A DNA stretch of 64,000 nt, taken from NCBI RefSeq assembly GCF_003071065.1, contig NZ_QCXX01000002.1, positions 806,001 through 870,000 on the forward strand, written 5' to 3'. Below are positions 1 to 10,017 of this stretch, piece by piece. Below the pieces are notes generated by a model, which had not been told where the DNA came from, did no database searches, and worked only from the letters and a program-made list of their open reading frames with translations. Positions within the stretch are counted from its first letter, which is position 1; each line of letters starts with the position of its first letter. This stretch comes from Sphingobacterium athyrii. GTDB lineage: Bacteria > Bacteroidota > Bacteroidia > Sphingobacteriales > Sphingobacteriaceae. Both the position numbers and the translations under genes were made by a program.

Positions 1-1892
1 TGCAATATCCGCTGAGTGAACAGTTTAGCCAGCGCGGCTATAACTATGATTTTCTGCAGAACTATCTTGAACTGGATAAGGGCTACACGGTATTGAATTC
101 CATCTTCAATGCGAAAATAAAACTGCCGTTCAATATCACGTATTCCTTTAATGCATCGCCCCGTTTGCAATATTTCCATGACCGCTATTTTATGTCGGCC
201 GAACTCCCCGGATCGAATCCTGCCGATCGGGGGGCCAACCGTGAGCAGACAAAACGATTTGACTGGTCGCTCAACAACACGATCAACTGGGAGCAGACCT
301 TTGCGGATAAGCACCGTCTGATGGTGACCCTGGTGCAGGAAGCTGAGGAACAGCAATCGTGGAAAGACCGCATTGAAGCGCGTAATATTTTACCATCGGA
401 TGCGCTTGGTTTCCATAATACCAAAAATGGATCAAAGGAAAATAGCAGCTTCGATAGTTACGATAGCCATCAAACGGCTGATGCCTTGTTGGCCCGTTTG
501 TTTTATTCCTATGATGACCGTTATATGCTGACCACTTCCATCCGGCGGGATGGTTATTCGGCTTTTGGTACTTCGAATCCTTATGCTACTTTTCCCTCGG
601 TGGCGCTGGCCTGGAACTTCAGCAAGGAAAAATTTTTTAAATGGACGGATGTCATGGATTATGGTAAACTGCGTGCTTCCTACGGCAAAAATGGGAACCG
701 CCAGCTTGCAGATCCCAATCTGGCGCTTGCGAACCTCTATGCCGGTAGTGGAAAAATGCATGGCTACCTCAACTCCGCCGGCGAACTGGTCCAATACCGT
801 TACCTGATGGTTGACCGCCTGGCCAATCCCAACCTGCAATGGGAAAAGACCACTGCATGGAATTTTGGTCTGGACTTTGGATTTTTAAAAAACCGGATCT
901 CTGGGAGTCTGGAATATTACCTGATGCAGACCCACGATATGATCATGGAGCAGAAGCTGCCGAACTTCACGGGCTTTAGCAGCATCACGACAAATCTGGG
1001 GCAAGTGGACAACAAAGGGATTGAACTGACATTAAATACGGTCAACCTGCAAAAGGACAACCTGAAATGGTCTACCACCTTTAGTTTCTCGTACAACAAA
1101 AACCAGATTGTGCATCTTTATAAGAATTACGAAGATGTGCTGGACGCAAATGGAAATGTGATAGGCCGCAAGGAAATGGACGAGATTTCGAATGGCTGGT
1201 TTATCGGTCAGCCCATTGGCGCGATCTGGGACTATCAGGTGACGGGTATCTGGCAGGCCAATGAAGCTGCGGAAGCGGCGAGATATGGGCAGGCACCGGG
1301 CGACCCCAAGGTAGCCAATCCCTATACCGCTGATGATGTGGTGAATGCCGACGGAAGAAAACCTGTTTACAACAACAACGATAGAGTGTTTTTGGGACAG
1401 ACAGACCCGCGCTTCCGTTGGGCGATGCGCAATGAATTTACGCTATGGAAAGACCTGAGCTTTTCATTTAACATCTACTCTTCGATGGGCCATAAAAGCC
1501 TATCAGGTAATTACCTGAACAACGATGATGATGGGGGCCGGATGGCCTATGGCCTGGCCAATCTGCCGGCCAAAGAATACTGGACACCGGACAACCCAAC
1601 GGATCGCTATGGCCGGATCGAAGCCAAAGGACCTGTCGGGGCAGAGGGTGCCCAGCGGCTTTACGACCGCTCTTTTATCCGGCTGGACAATATTTCTGTG
1701 GGCTATACACTGCCGGCATCGCTGACATCCAGGTATCACTTAAACCGGGTGAAACTATATGGAACGGTGCGCAACGTGGCTACCTGGACCAAAGACTGGG
1801 AATATGGTGATCCCGAAACATTTCATCCCAGCAATAACCCTCAGGGATGGGCCTCTCGTGTATTTACCTTCGGTGTGAATTTATCTTTATAA
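1..1892 (+). CDS. SusC/RagA-type TonB-dependent outer-membrane receptor, C-terminal part
   Basis: The frame is open from the first bases of the window (frame starting at base 3), so the N-terminal half, including plug and carboxypeptidase-like domains, lies outside. About 630 residues remain. They show the alternating aromatic/polar strands of a TonB-dependent beta-barrel, with typical SusC phrases such as WNFGLDFGFLKNRISGSLEYY and DPRFRWAMRNEFTLWKDLS, and the terminal strand RVFTFGVNLSL ending in hydrophobic residues as outer-membrane barrels do. A SusD gene follows after 18 bases, the classical pair in which SusC is the TonB-powered glycan importer and SusD its lid. The nearby GH105 enzyme suggests rhamnogalacturonan or another pectin fragment as ligand (inference). 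Family certain, substrate uncertain. Confidence 0.95.
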   Translation, partial: QYPLSEQFSQRGYNYDFLQNYLELDKGYTVLNSIFNAKIKLPFNITYSFNASPRLQYFHDRYFMSAELPGSNPADRGANREQTKRFDWSLNNTINWEQTFADKHRLMVTLVQEAEEQQSWKDRIEARNILPSDALGFHNTKNGSKENSSFDSYDSHQTADALLARLFYSYDDRYMLTTSIRRDGYSAFGTSNPYATFPSVALAWNFSKEKFFKWTDVMDYGKLRASYGKNGNRQLADPNLALANLYAGSGKMHGYLNSAGELVQYRYLMVDRLANPNLQWEKTTAWNFGLDFGFLKNRISGSLEYYLMQTHDMIMEQKLPNFTGFSSITTNLGQVDNKGIELTLNTVNLQKDNLKWSTTFSFSYNKNQIVHLYKNYEDVLDANGNVIGRKEMDEISNGWFIGQPIGAIWDYQVTGIWQANEAAEAARYGQAPGDPKVANPYTADDVVNADGRKPVYNNNDRVFLGQTDPRFRWAMRNEFTLWKDLSFSFNIYSSMGHKSLSGNYLNNDDDGGRMAYGLANLPAKEYWTPDNPTDRYGRIEAKGPVGAEGAQRLYDRSFIRLDNISVGYTLPASLTSRYHLNRVKLYGTVRNVATWTKDWEYGDPETFHPSNNPQGWASRVFTFGVNLSL

Positions 1893-1910
1893 CCTGATTA
1901 ATTGATAGCT

Positions 1911-3929
1911 ATGAAATATACAATAAATACAACCGGATCTATCAGCAGGGGTATCGTCCTACTGCTTGCCGGTACGCTTGCAGTAAGCAGCTGTTCGAAA
2001 GAATTTCTACAGCCAGACCCGCTGTCTATCTATTTACCCAATGAGACCTTTAATACCGAGTCGGGACTGCTGTCGGCCATGGCCATCTGCGACCGTCATC
2101 TGAAAGGGTATTGGGCCACGGATAATAATGAAATGCTGACCCTGGGGACAGAATACATTTTCTCCGAATTGATGGTCGCAAGTAATACGGACAAACGCAG
2201 TATGATGGCAGACGTCGCCAACATGCTGACGCCGACCAGCGACAACTCCACCCTGCAGAATCTGGACCGCTCAAATAGTATGTGGTATTTATGGCAGGAA
2301 ACCTATAAAGGCATCAGTTATGCCAATACGATTATCAAGTATGTGGATCAGGTGGAGACCTTGAGCGAAGAGGATAAAAATGCCTACAAAGGACGGGCTT
2401 ATTTTCATCGTGCTTTTCGGTATATGGCATTGGTATTTCAATACGGTGACGTCCCTTTGGTCACGACAATTATTGATGGGCCAAAACAAAACTACCGCAG
2501 TACCAAACGCGACGCTATTCTGCAGCTGATCACCAAAGATCTGGAATTTGCTGTCCAATGGGTGCCCGACCAAAAAAATATGAACCTAATCGGCATGATC
2601 AATAAGGGGGCCTGCCGTATGCTGCTCACAAAATGTTACCTGGCCCTGGGAGAATATCAGAAGGCGAAAGAACAGACGGATATCCTGATTGATCAATCGG
2701 GTTATTCCCTGATGACCGAAAGTTTTGGGACGTTCAACGACGGGGGTGAGGCGCAGACCTGGCCCATTAGCCGCAATGTCATCTGGGATATGCACCGCCC
2801 CGAAAACAAATTGATCCCGACCAACCGGGAGGTGATCATGGGCATGCCCAACCGTGGTGCCGATGCGGAGTCTTTTGTCAAAATGTTAACCATGCGCATT
2901 CTATATCCTTTCGTATTCGATAGCCGGATCCAGACCACCGATGGGCAGCAGGCCTTGCTGAATATTAAACGGAACAGTGGGGATTATAATGCAAAATATG
3001 ATTATATGCGCGCTTTCGGCCGAGGTATCGCTACATTCCGGCCCACGGCTTTCCAGTCAAAGGGGGTATGGTCTGTCAACGGTAAACTGGATGATGGCGA
3101 CTTGCGCCACAGTTCCAAAGTAGGGAATTGGGTGCGCATGGAAGATTATAAGGTAAATAACAAAGCGTCAAAAGATTTCGGAAAACCGATCACATTGAAC
3201 GATCCGGAAACGGGCAAATTGTTATGTACAGATTCCATTCGCCGTTGGTACGACGTACCGCATTATAAGTTTTTTCTGGATGATCCCGTCAGTGAGGCAA
3301 ATATCAGCGGATCGGACGGCTCAAGGGGCGCAACCAATGGTAGTATTGCCGACTGGTATCTATACCGTTTGGCGGAAGCTTATCTTTTGCGTGCTGAAGC
3401 AAAATATTATATCAATCCCGCCGATGGAACGATAAAAGATGATCTGAATGCGGTGCGTCAGCGGGCAAAATGTACGGAACTGTATCCGGGCGCCGTAACT
3501 ATCGGTGATATTATGAATGAAAGGGCACGTGAACTCTATTGGGAGGAATGGCGAAATGTCGAACTGAAGCGGGTATCCCTGTGCTTGGCTCGCAGTGGTA
3601 AACCCGATGAATGGGGGAACGTGTATAATCTGGAAAATTTCGATAAACAGAGCGGTACAGATGCTACCGGTGGGAGCTACTGGTACCAACGTATCGTGCA
3701 TTACAGCCTGTACAATAAAAGCGTCATTCATGTGAATGCTACAGGCCTCAGTGATATCAACTACACCATGGATAAAAAGAATATGTACTGGCCAATTCCG
3801 AATGTGGCAATTACCTCCAACATTAAAGGGCAATTAAAGCAAAATTATGGCTACGACGGCTATAACGCGGCGACTCCAGTATGGGAAAAGTGGGAGGATG
3901 CAGTTGCGGATGAAGCCAAGGCAGAATAG
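1911..3929 (+). CDS. SusD/RagB-family outer-membrane glycan-binding lipoprotein
   Basis: A surface lipoprotein that binds oligosaccharide and caps the SusC barrel. I start it at the ATG at 1911, because a lipoprotein signal follows at once (basic N-terminus, hydrophobic stretch, lipobox AVSSC near residue 25); an upstream TTG adds only three residues. The protein has 672 residues, rather long for the family. Seen: TPR-like helices around YKGRAYFHRAFRYMALV and GACRMLLTKCYLALGEYQKA, and the C-terminal SusD signature YRLAEAYLLRAEAKYY followed by RARELYWEEWRNVELKRV. It lies 18 bases after susC and 94 bases before the GH105 gene, so the three are probably co-transcribed. Confidence 0.96.
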   Translation: MKYTINTTGSISRGIVLLLAGTLAVSSCSKEFLQPDPLSIYLPNETFNTESGLLSAMAICDRHLKGYWATDNNEMLTLGTEYIFSELMVASNTDKRSMMADVANMLTPTSDNSTLQNLDRSNSMWYLWQETYKGISYANTIIKYVDQVETLSEEDKNAYKGRAYFHRAFRYMALVFQYGDVPLVTTIIDGPKQNYRSTKRDAILQLITKDLEFAVQWVPDQKNMNLIGMINKGACRMLLTKCYLALGEYQKAKEQTDILIDQSGYSLMTESFGTFNDGGEAQTWPISRNVIWDMHRPENKLIPTNREVIMGMPNRGADAESFVKMLTMRILYPFVFDSRIQTTDGQQALLNIKRNSGDYNAKYDYMRAFGRGIATFRPTAFQSKGVWSVNGKLDDGDLRHSSKVGNWVRMEDYKVNNKASKDFGKPITLNDPETGKLLCTDSIRRWYDVPHYKFFLDDPVSEANISGSDGSRGATNGSIADWYLYRLAEAYLLRAEAKYYINPADGTIKDDLNAVRQRAKCTELYPGAVTIGDIMNERARELYWEEWRNVELKRVSLCLARSGKPDEWGNVYNLENFDKQSGTDATGGSYWYQRIVHYSLYNKSVIHVNATGLSDINYTMDKKNMYWPIPNVAITSNIKGQLKQNYGYDGYNAATPVWEKWEDAVADEAKAE

Positions 3930-4023
3930 TCAGGCGTATAGGGTCCGAGCTGATTTGCACAGACGCGAATCGCTCAGGCCTGTTTTTGAAAGTTCAATAG
4001 ATTAAAAATCAATACTTTTTGTT

Positions 4024-5133
4024 ATGATAAAAAATGTGTTTTTGTTTTTACTTTTTCTTCCGTTTAAATTTTGTATTGGACAAACGGAGCTAACAAATTT
4101 TCCTGCGGGAGCAGACCCAAAGGAAGTAGGCTATCGGATTGCGCACCGTTTTATCACGGGCAAACATATGCTCCATGCGGGTAAATGGATCAGCTATCCC
4201 GAGACTTTTTACTGGACGGGTGCTGTTAACTACGCCCACCTGACGGGCGATCAGCAGCTGACACAGGCGATGAAAGACCGCTTTTCTAAATTAACGTCAG
4301 TGGAACAAAACCTGTTGCCGATCAAAAATCACGTCGACCTGAATATGTTCGGAAGTCTCCCTTTACGGCTTTATCAACTCACTAAGGATAAAAGTTACCT
4401 AGATCTGGGGCTTCCTTACGCTGATACGCAATGGGAAGTACCGCAAAACGCCAGTCAGGCTGAAAAAGACTGGGCACAAAAAGGGTATTCCTGGCAGACG
4501 CGTCTTTGGATTGACGATATGTACATGATTACAATTGTACAGGCAGCGGCTTTCAGAGCAACTGGCGACCCGAAGTATCTGGATCGCGCGGCCAAAGAAA
4601 TGGTACTTTATCTAGATGATTTACAGCGTCCCAATGGCTTGTTCTATCATGCGCCGGATGTCCCTTATTACTGGGGGCGGGGCAATGGATGGATGGCAGC
4701 AGGGATGACGGAATTATTGCGGATGTTGCCCCGTGATCACCGTGATCGGCCCCGTATCCTGAAAGGCTATCTGAAGATGATGAAGAGCCTTAAAAAATAC
4801 CAGTCGAAAAGTGGTTTATGGAATCAATTGATCGATCAGCCGGATTGCTGGGCGGAGACTTCCGGATCGGCAATGTTTGCCTATGCGATGATATCAGGGG
4901 TTAAACAGGGCTGGCTAAATAGTAAACAATATAGCCCGGTAGCCCGGAATGCTTGGTTGGGATTGACAAAATATGTGGACGATAAAGGCGCTGTATACGA
5001 TGTCTGTGTGGGGACCAATAAAAAGAACGACAAACAGTATTATTATGACCGTCCCCGCCATACGGGCGATTATCATGGACAGGCACCTTATTTATGGTGT
5101 GTCAATGCACTGCTGGAAGACGGCGACAAGTAG
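4024..5133 (+). CDS. GH88/GH105 unsaturated rhamnogalacturonyl (glucuronyl) hydrolase
   Basis: Likely hydrolyses the 4,5-unsaturated uronic acid left at the non-reducing end after pectate or rhamnogalacturonan lyase action. Seen: an N-terminal signal peptide (MIKNVFLFLLFLPFKFCIGQ), then an (alpha/alpha)6-barrel with WQTRLWIDDMYM near residue 160, which contains the Asp pair where the catalytic acid of GH105 enzymes lies, FYHAPDVPYYWGRGNGWMAAG near 210-235, and a C-terminal DRPRHTGDYHGQAPYLW. The length of 369 residues is normal for GH105. The gene closes the SusCD unit and is the best clue that the locus acts on pectin. The exact substrate cannot be read from the sequence. Confidence 0.92.
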   Translation: MIKNVFLFLLFLPFKFCIGQTELTNFPAGADPKEVGYRIAHRFITGKHMLHAGKWISYPETFYWTGAVNYAHLTGDQQLTQAMKDRFSKLTSVEQNLLPIKNHVDLNMFGSLPLRLYQLTKDKSYLDLGLPYADTQWEVPQNASQAEKDWAQKGYSWQTRLWIDDMYMITIVQAAAFRATGDPKYLDRAAKEMVLYLDDLQRPNGLFYHAPDVPYYWGRGNGWMAAGMTELLRMLPRDHRDRPRILKGYLKMMKSLKKYQSKSGLWNQLIDQPDCWAETSGSAMFAYAMISGVKQGWLNSKQYSPVARNAWLGLTKYVDDKGAVYDVCVGTNKKNDKQYYYDRPRHTGDYHGQAPYLWCVNALLEDGDK

Positions 5134-5145
5134 GTCATGTGACGT

Positions 5146-5191
5146 AGTCTGTTGCTAAGTGCACTGGTTGCAATGTACTTAGCAATAGACT
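5146..5191. repeat. Inverted repeat at the end of the SusCD-GH105 unit
   Basis: Arms AGTCTGTTGCTAAGT (5146-5160) and ACTTAGCAATAGACT (5177-5191) pair over 15 bases with one mismatch and a 16-base loop. It lies 13 bases after the GH105 stop and 60 bases from the convergent permease gene. No U-rich tail follows, so a Rho-independent terminator is only one possibility; it may protect or define both converging 3' ends. Confidence 0.5.
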
Positions 5192-5251
5192 GGTCCAAAT
5201 AAAACGATTCGCGGGAGGTCGACGATTTCGTCGGTTAACTGCCGCCGTTTG

Positions 5252-7609
5252 CTATTCATCCCGCAGGCTATCCACCGGATTGACCATCGCCGCTTTGATG
5301 GATTGATAGCTGACCGTGAGCAGTGCCAGTGCCAAAGCGCCCGTTCCGGCAATAAAGAAAAGATCCCAGGTCATCTGAATGCGATAGGTATAAGTGCTCA
5401 GCATACGCTCAGTGATATAATAGGCGATCGGAAAGGCGACCAGGCAGGCTAAAAGCACCAAAAGAACAAATTCCTTTGACAGCATCCGCGTGACAGAGAA
5501 GATGGAAGCACCCAGCACCTTACGCACACCGATTTCCTTGGTTCTGTTCTCAGCCATAAAGGCGGTCAGACCGTATAAGCCCAGGCAGGAAATAAAAATG
5601 GTCAATAAAGAAAAGAGGCTGGAAAGCTTGCCCAACTGCTGGAAATCTTTAAATTTTTCGGCATACTTGGCATCCACAAAGTAATACTCAAAAGGATAGT
5701 CGGGATTGTATTTCTTGAAAATTTCCGCTATCCTGGACAGTGCGTCCGCTGTTTCGATAGATTTGTTTAACCGGATATTCGTGACATTGGAGCCCGAAAA
5801 AGCACCCTGAATAACAAGCGGTGTGATGGGATTAAAAGGAGATTCTTGTACGAAATCTTTGATGACGCCGATGATATGCCAGTTCCTGCCATCAACAATG
5901 GTCTTACCGACGGGATCATCAAAATTGAACACCTTTGCGGCAGACTCATTGATGAGCATGGCGGCAGAATCCGTTGGGAATTTGGCCAGGTCAAAGTCCC
6001 GGCCACGCACTAATTGCAAACCAGCGGTACGGACCAAATTGTCGTCTACACCCATACGCGCGAAAATGGTGTTGTCGTCTTTGGGCTTACCATCCCAGCC
6101 CATGGAGTTGTTGCTCCAGTTTTCGGTGAGCGGAGAGGAGGTTCTGGCGATATCCGAGGCAATGCCAGATTGAAGCAGCGCATTTTTGATCAGCGTCCCG
6201 TTTTTACGGATATCGCCTTGATCAACGACATGGATAAGCTTGTCTTTGTTATAGCCTATTTCTCGGTCCTGCGCATATTTTATTTGTTTCCGGATAGATA
6301 ATGTTGTTATAATCAGTGTGATGGCAATACAAAATTGAGCAATAACCAGTACTTTCCGAGGATTAAATTTGCGTTGGATATGGAGCAGCTTGCCTTTTAA
6401 TACTTTTACGGGAGCAAATGCCGATAGATAGAAGGCGGGATAGCTCCCCGAAAGAATGCCAGTCAGGAGTACAAAGCCCATAAATACTGACCAGAAAAGC
6501 ATATCATTAAATGGTATGGATAATTCTCTTGAAATTAAATCGCTAAAGGAAGGGACTGCGATCTGGGTGATCAACAGTGACAAGAAGCCCGAAATAAAGG
6601 CAATCAGAATGGATTCGGTGAGGAACTGCCCGATTAATAATCCTTTATGGGCACCGATCACTTTTCTGACTCCAACTTCCTTCGCTCTTTTTTCACTCTG
6701 AGCCGTACTTAGGTTCATAAAATTGATGCAGGCGATGATCAGAATAAAAGAGGCAATAGCGATAAATGAATATACCATCCCGATGCGTTGTGAAGTCGGT
6801 TTGCCCATATCGGTAAAGTTACTGTAAAGCCATTTATCTGCAATAGGGGCGATAAAATTTTCCACTTTGGTTTCGGTATGCCGCTGCATAAAACCTTTTA
6901 TTTGCTGCAGAAATTTGTCGCTATTGACATTTTTGTCCAGTTCAATATAGGTCTGTACAGACTGATTTCCCCAGTAATCATCCGAATAACCTATTTTTTC
7001 CATTAATGTCCAGGGGACCAGATAAGCTGTTCCTTTCATAAAGGAATTATCGGGGATGTCTTCAATGATGGCCGAGACTGTTGAAGTCTGGGTGCTGTCC
7101 AGTCTGATGCTCTGGTTGATGGGATCGGTATCACCAAATAAGCGCGCTGCCAAAGATCTGGTCAAAACGATCTGGCCGGGATTTTTCAGCGCTTCGACGG
7201 GATTGCCTGCGACAATTTTATAATCAAATATTTTTAAGAACGTACTGTCTACAAAAACACCTTGCTCTTTTGAAAGTTTGGTTTCGCCCCGCGTCAGTAG
7301 GAATCCGGTACCCTTGTTGACCCTCGTAACATGATTGATCTCCGGAAAGTCTGTTTTCAAAGCGGCAGCCATTGGCTTGGGGGTGTAAAAATGCTGTACA
7401 GGACTGCCTGCCCAAACATCCTTTATGCCGACGGCATAAATTTGGTCAGTCCTTGAATAAAAACGATCAAAGCTAAATTCGCTTTTTACCCATAACATAA
7501 TCAAGATCGCTGCAGCCATTCCCGTCGCCAACCCGACAATGTTTATTGCTGTAAAACCTTTGTTCTTCAGGAGATGCCGAAAGGCTATTTTGAAATAATT
7601 TTTAAGCAT
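5252..7609 (-). CDS. FtsX/MacB-type ABC transporter permease
   Basis: An inner-membrane permease of the large Bacteroidota type (785 residues) with two FtsX-like modules. Seen: N-terminal MLKNYFKIAFRHLLKNKGFT and the first membrane helix (AINIVGLATGMAAAILIMLW), a periplasmic MacB_PCD-like domain to about residue 280, three helices around 285-420 with the cytoplasmic loop ARAKEVGVRKVIGA-like motif (KRAKEVGVRKVIGAHKG), a second periplasmic domain, and the repeat motif NRTKEIGVRKVLGAS before the last helices. No ATPase gene is adjacent, so the partner must be encoded elsewhere. Such permeases usually act in lipoprotein or peptide export or antibiotic resistance; the substrate is unknown. Confidence 0.92.
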   Translation of the reverse strand: MLKNYFKIAFRHLLKNKGFTAINIVGLATGMAAAILIMLWVKSEFSFDRFYSRTDQIYAVGIKDVWAGSPVQHFYTPKPMAAALKTDFPEINHVTRVNKGTGFLLTRGETKLSKEQGVFVDSTFLKIFDYKIVAGNPVEALKNPGQIVLTRSLAARLFGDTDPINQSIRLDSTQTSTVSAIIEDIPDNSFMKGTAYLVPWTLMEKIGYSDDYWGNQSVQTYIELDKNVNSDKFLQQIKGFMQRHTETKVENFIAPIADKWLYSNFTDMGKPTSQRIGMVYSFIAIASFILIIACINFMNLSTAQSEKRAKEVGVRKVIGAHKGLLIGQFLTESILIAFISGFLSLLITQIAVPSFSDLISRELSIPFNDMLFWSVFMGFVLLTGILSGSYPAFYLSAFAPVKVLKGKLLHIQRKFNPRKVLVIAQFCIAITLIITTLSIRKQIKYAQDREIGYNKDKLIHVVDQGDIRKNGTLIKNALLQSGIASDIARTSSPLTENWSNNSMGWDGKPKDDNTIFARMGVDDNLVRTAGLQLVRGRDFDLAKFPTDSAAMLINESAAKVFNFDDPVGKTIVDGRNWHIIGVIKDFVQESPFNPITPLVIQGAFSGSNVTNIRLNKSIETADALSRIAEIFKKYNPDYPFEYYFVDAKYAEKFKDFQQLGKLSSLFSLLTIFISCLGLYGLTAFMAENRTKEIGVRKVLGASIFSVTRMLSKEFVLLVLLACLVAFPIAYYITERMLSTYTYRIQMTWDLFFIAGTGALALALLTVSYQSIKAAMVNPVDSLRDE

Positions 7610-7665
7610 AGGAATCGGTTTTTTATTCCTAGTGCTACCAATTCGTTTGCCAATCGGGTAATGTG

Positions 7666-7692
7666 TTGAAAATAAATTATTTATTATCTTTG
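7666..7692 (+). promoter_or_regulatory. Possible Bacteroidota promoter for the serine hydrolase gene
   Basis: A TATCTTTG box (7685-7692) matches the TAnnTTTG -7 element, and a TTG lies at 7666-7668. The spacer of 16 bases is shorter than the usual 19 or so, which weakens the call. The downstream gene begins 133 bases later. Confidence 0.4.
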
Positions 7693-7824
7693 TGCATGCG
7701 GAATTTTGTTCGATCCCGAACGGTTTTTGTACGGAAACGGACAGTTTTGAAGTGAAAATAGTTATTAAATTCAGTAATTTAATAACTATTTTTATAGGGT
7801 ATTCGCTTATTATTGAACCGAGAG

Positions 7825-9009
7825 ATGATAAAAATAAAAGCCATAATTGCTGTTGTCGCGATTTCTTTCTTTTCCTTGTCGCTTACAGCACAGGTGGACA
7901 ACGAAAACATAACTAAGAAACTCGATAAAATCTATAAGCAATCATCATTTCCAGGCTTTGCTGTTGCCGTGATCAAAAACGATTCCATCCTTTTTTCCGG
8001 TGCCTATGGGTATGCAAACCTGCGCGAGAAAGTTAAATTTTCCGAGAATACCATTATGCCGATCGCGTCGGTAAGCAAAACAGTGATTGCTTTTTCACTG
8101 GCAAAAGCTTTTGAACTGGGTTATTTCACCGAACAGACCCCCATCAATACGATTCTTCCTTTTAACATTAGCAATCCACACCATCCCAATGATACGATCC
8201 GTGTCGAACATTTATTTACACATACTTCGGGAATAATTGATGATAAAGAGACCTTTATCAGCGGCTATCAGCTTTCAAATACACCAACTATTGCATTAGG
8301 TACTTTTTTGGAGGAACATTTGGATGCAAATGGACGATCCTATAGTCCCAATAATTTTGCCAGTGAACCGGTCGGAACCACATACAGCTATTCGAATATT
8401 GCAGCGGCATTGGCGGCTTATCTGATCGAAGTAAAAGCGAAAATGCCCTTTCATGCATTTACCGAAAAATATCTATTCAAACCGCTTAACCTGCAAAGTA
8501 CCAGCTGGTTTTACGATCAGGGTAAATCCGATCGGTATGCCAAACTCTATGAAATCAATGTGCCGGATTTACCCTATTATAAAGCACTGATGAATGCAGA
8601 TAAAAGCCTGAAAGATTATTGTTCGATTACCTATCCCGACGGAAGCCTGAGGACATCCTTGGTTGACCTGACGGCTTATTTAAGTGAAATCATGAGCGGC
8701 TATCAAGGTCGCTCGAAGCTGATGTCGAAGGCTTATTACGCCCCTGTTTTTCTAAAAAGGTCCGGGAAAAATGGACAGGCCATTACGGACAAGGGGATAG
8801 CGCAGCAAGCGATGTTCTGGAACTATAACAACAAAGGACGTTTGACCCATAACGGGAGTGATGCGGGGGTATTTGCCGTCGTTTCCATAGATGTTGAGCA
8901 TAATATCGGTAGAATACTTTTGATCAATGCCAACATCGATACGGATAACAACATCAAATTGATCAATAGCATCAAAGAAATTTCGGGTGTTTTGGATACC
9001 ATCTACTAA
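7825..9009 (+). CDS. Serine hydrolase of the class C beta-lactamase / D-Ala-D-Ala carboxypeptidase fold
   Basis: An exported penicillin-binding-protein-like hydrolase. I start at the ATG at 7825, where a signal peptide begins (MIKIKAIIAVVAISFFSLSLTAQ, trimmed here to the visible core KAIIAVVAISFFSLSLTAQ). Seen: the SxxK motif as SVSK near residue 82 with the nucleophilic Ser, the YxN motif as YSN near residue 190, and HNG in LTHNGSDAG near residue 340 at the place of the KTG box. The length of 394 residues fits the Beta-lactamase family (PF00144). Members include esterases, peptidases and true AmpC enzymes; nothing marks this as a resistance determinant. It stands alone, divergent from the permease. 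Confidence 0.9.
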   Translation: MIKIKAIIAVVAISFFSLSLTAQVDNENITKKLDKIYKQSSFPGFAVAVIKNDSILFSGAYGYANLREKVKFSENTIMPIASVSKTVIAFSLAKAFELGYFTEQTPINTILPFNISNPHHPNDTIRVEHLFTHTSGIIDDKETFISGYQLSNTPTIALGTFLEEHLDANGRSYSPNNFASEPVGTTYSYSNIAAALAAYLIEVKAKMPFHAFTEKYLFKPLNLQSTSWFYDQGKSDRYAKLYEINVPDLPYYKALMNADKSLKDYCSITYPDGSLRTSLVDLTAYLSEIMSGYQGRSKLMSKAYYAPVFLKRSGKNGQAITDKGIAQQAMFWNYNNKGRLTHNGSDAGVFAVVSIDVEHNIGRILLINANIDTDNNIKLINSIKEISGVLDTIY

Positions 9010-9201
9010 AGCTTTCCTAATTCATCGCTCTTATGCTGCATATCGCCTGCGGAGCACACAAATGCAGAATGATTTCTATACTGAAACAAAAGCATTATTT
9101 CGAAATTTAGGGGTTAATATATTCTTTACCTGGCCTTAATATTGGATTTGTATTAAACTTTGATCTTTACGGCAGGAAAAGAATTATTAGATCTACAAAA
9201 T

Positions 9202-9807
9202 ATGCTTGTGAAAACCATTGACGCGGTACTTTTACAACGTCTAAAAAATGTAGATTACGGTGCTTTTGATGAGATTTATGCGCATCATTGGCGTACACTT
9301 CTTCCTATCGCGTTGTAGAAGCTGGGCGATGTGGACCTCGCGATGGATCTTGTTCAGGATCTCTTTGTAGATCTGTGGCAAAGACGGCATATGATCGATA
9401 TCCACAGTGGATTGCGGGCCTATCTTATTTCAGCGTTATATCACAAGCTTTTCCAACATTTTAGAAAGGCTGGCATACATGAAAAACATATCGAGCAATA
9501 TAGTCTGATGATTCAGGATGGCCTACAGGATATGTTTCCGCTCGGTGGCTATGAAGAAAACTATACTGAAGTGTTGGTCGCTATCGAACAGTCTATCGTG
9601 GAAATGCCAGACCGGATGCGTGTTGTGTTTAACCTCAAATATCAACGTAGCCTCAGTAACCATGAAATCGCGGAACAATTGGGTATTTCACTGCAGACCG
9701 TCAAAAATCAATTGAGTAAAGCTCTCCATCTTGTGTGGCAGCAGATGCGCCATCAGCAACTGAATCCCACTGTTTTCTTATCCTTATCTTTTCTGCTTTT
9801 CTTTTAG
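9202..9807 (+). pseudogene. ECF RNA polymerase sigma factor gene with in-frame TAG stop
   Basis: Read from the ATG at 9202, the frame encodes an ECF sigma factor: region 2 begins with GAFDEIYAHHWRTLLPIAL, is broken by a TAG at codon 39 (9316-9318), and continues in the same frame with KLGDVDLAMDLVQDLFVDLW. Region 4 follows intact (LSNHEIAEQLGISLQTVKNQ). Family members have a sense codon at the TAG position, commonly in a phrase like 'ArrL'. Translation restart downstream would lose half of region 2, so a working sigma factor is unlikely. No FecR-type anti-sigma gene follows. It could once have served a neighbouring SusCD locus (inference). A sequencing error remains possible. Confidence 0.85.
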
Positions 9808-10017
9808 GGTCTGGTGTTCGTTTCCTAAACCAATAAGATTCCCCGCTTTGGGCAATAGTTTCCCGAGCTTAATTGCCACAGCTTTAACAGAGTGAAAAAA
9901 CTGTTAACCTTTAGGAATGCAGCCAACATCTATTACGCTTTAAGTTGTCAAACCAGTGAATTATTTCTTAAATTTAGTGGCTCAATACTTCACATCACAT
10001 GCTACAAACACCTCATA

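Noticed and set aside
7692..7916. 74-codon plus-strand frame before the serine hydrolase
   Set aside because: It overlaps the promoter and signal peptide region of the real gene in another frame and has no coding character.
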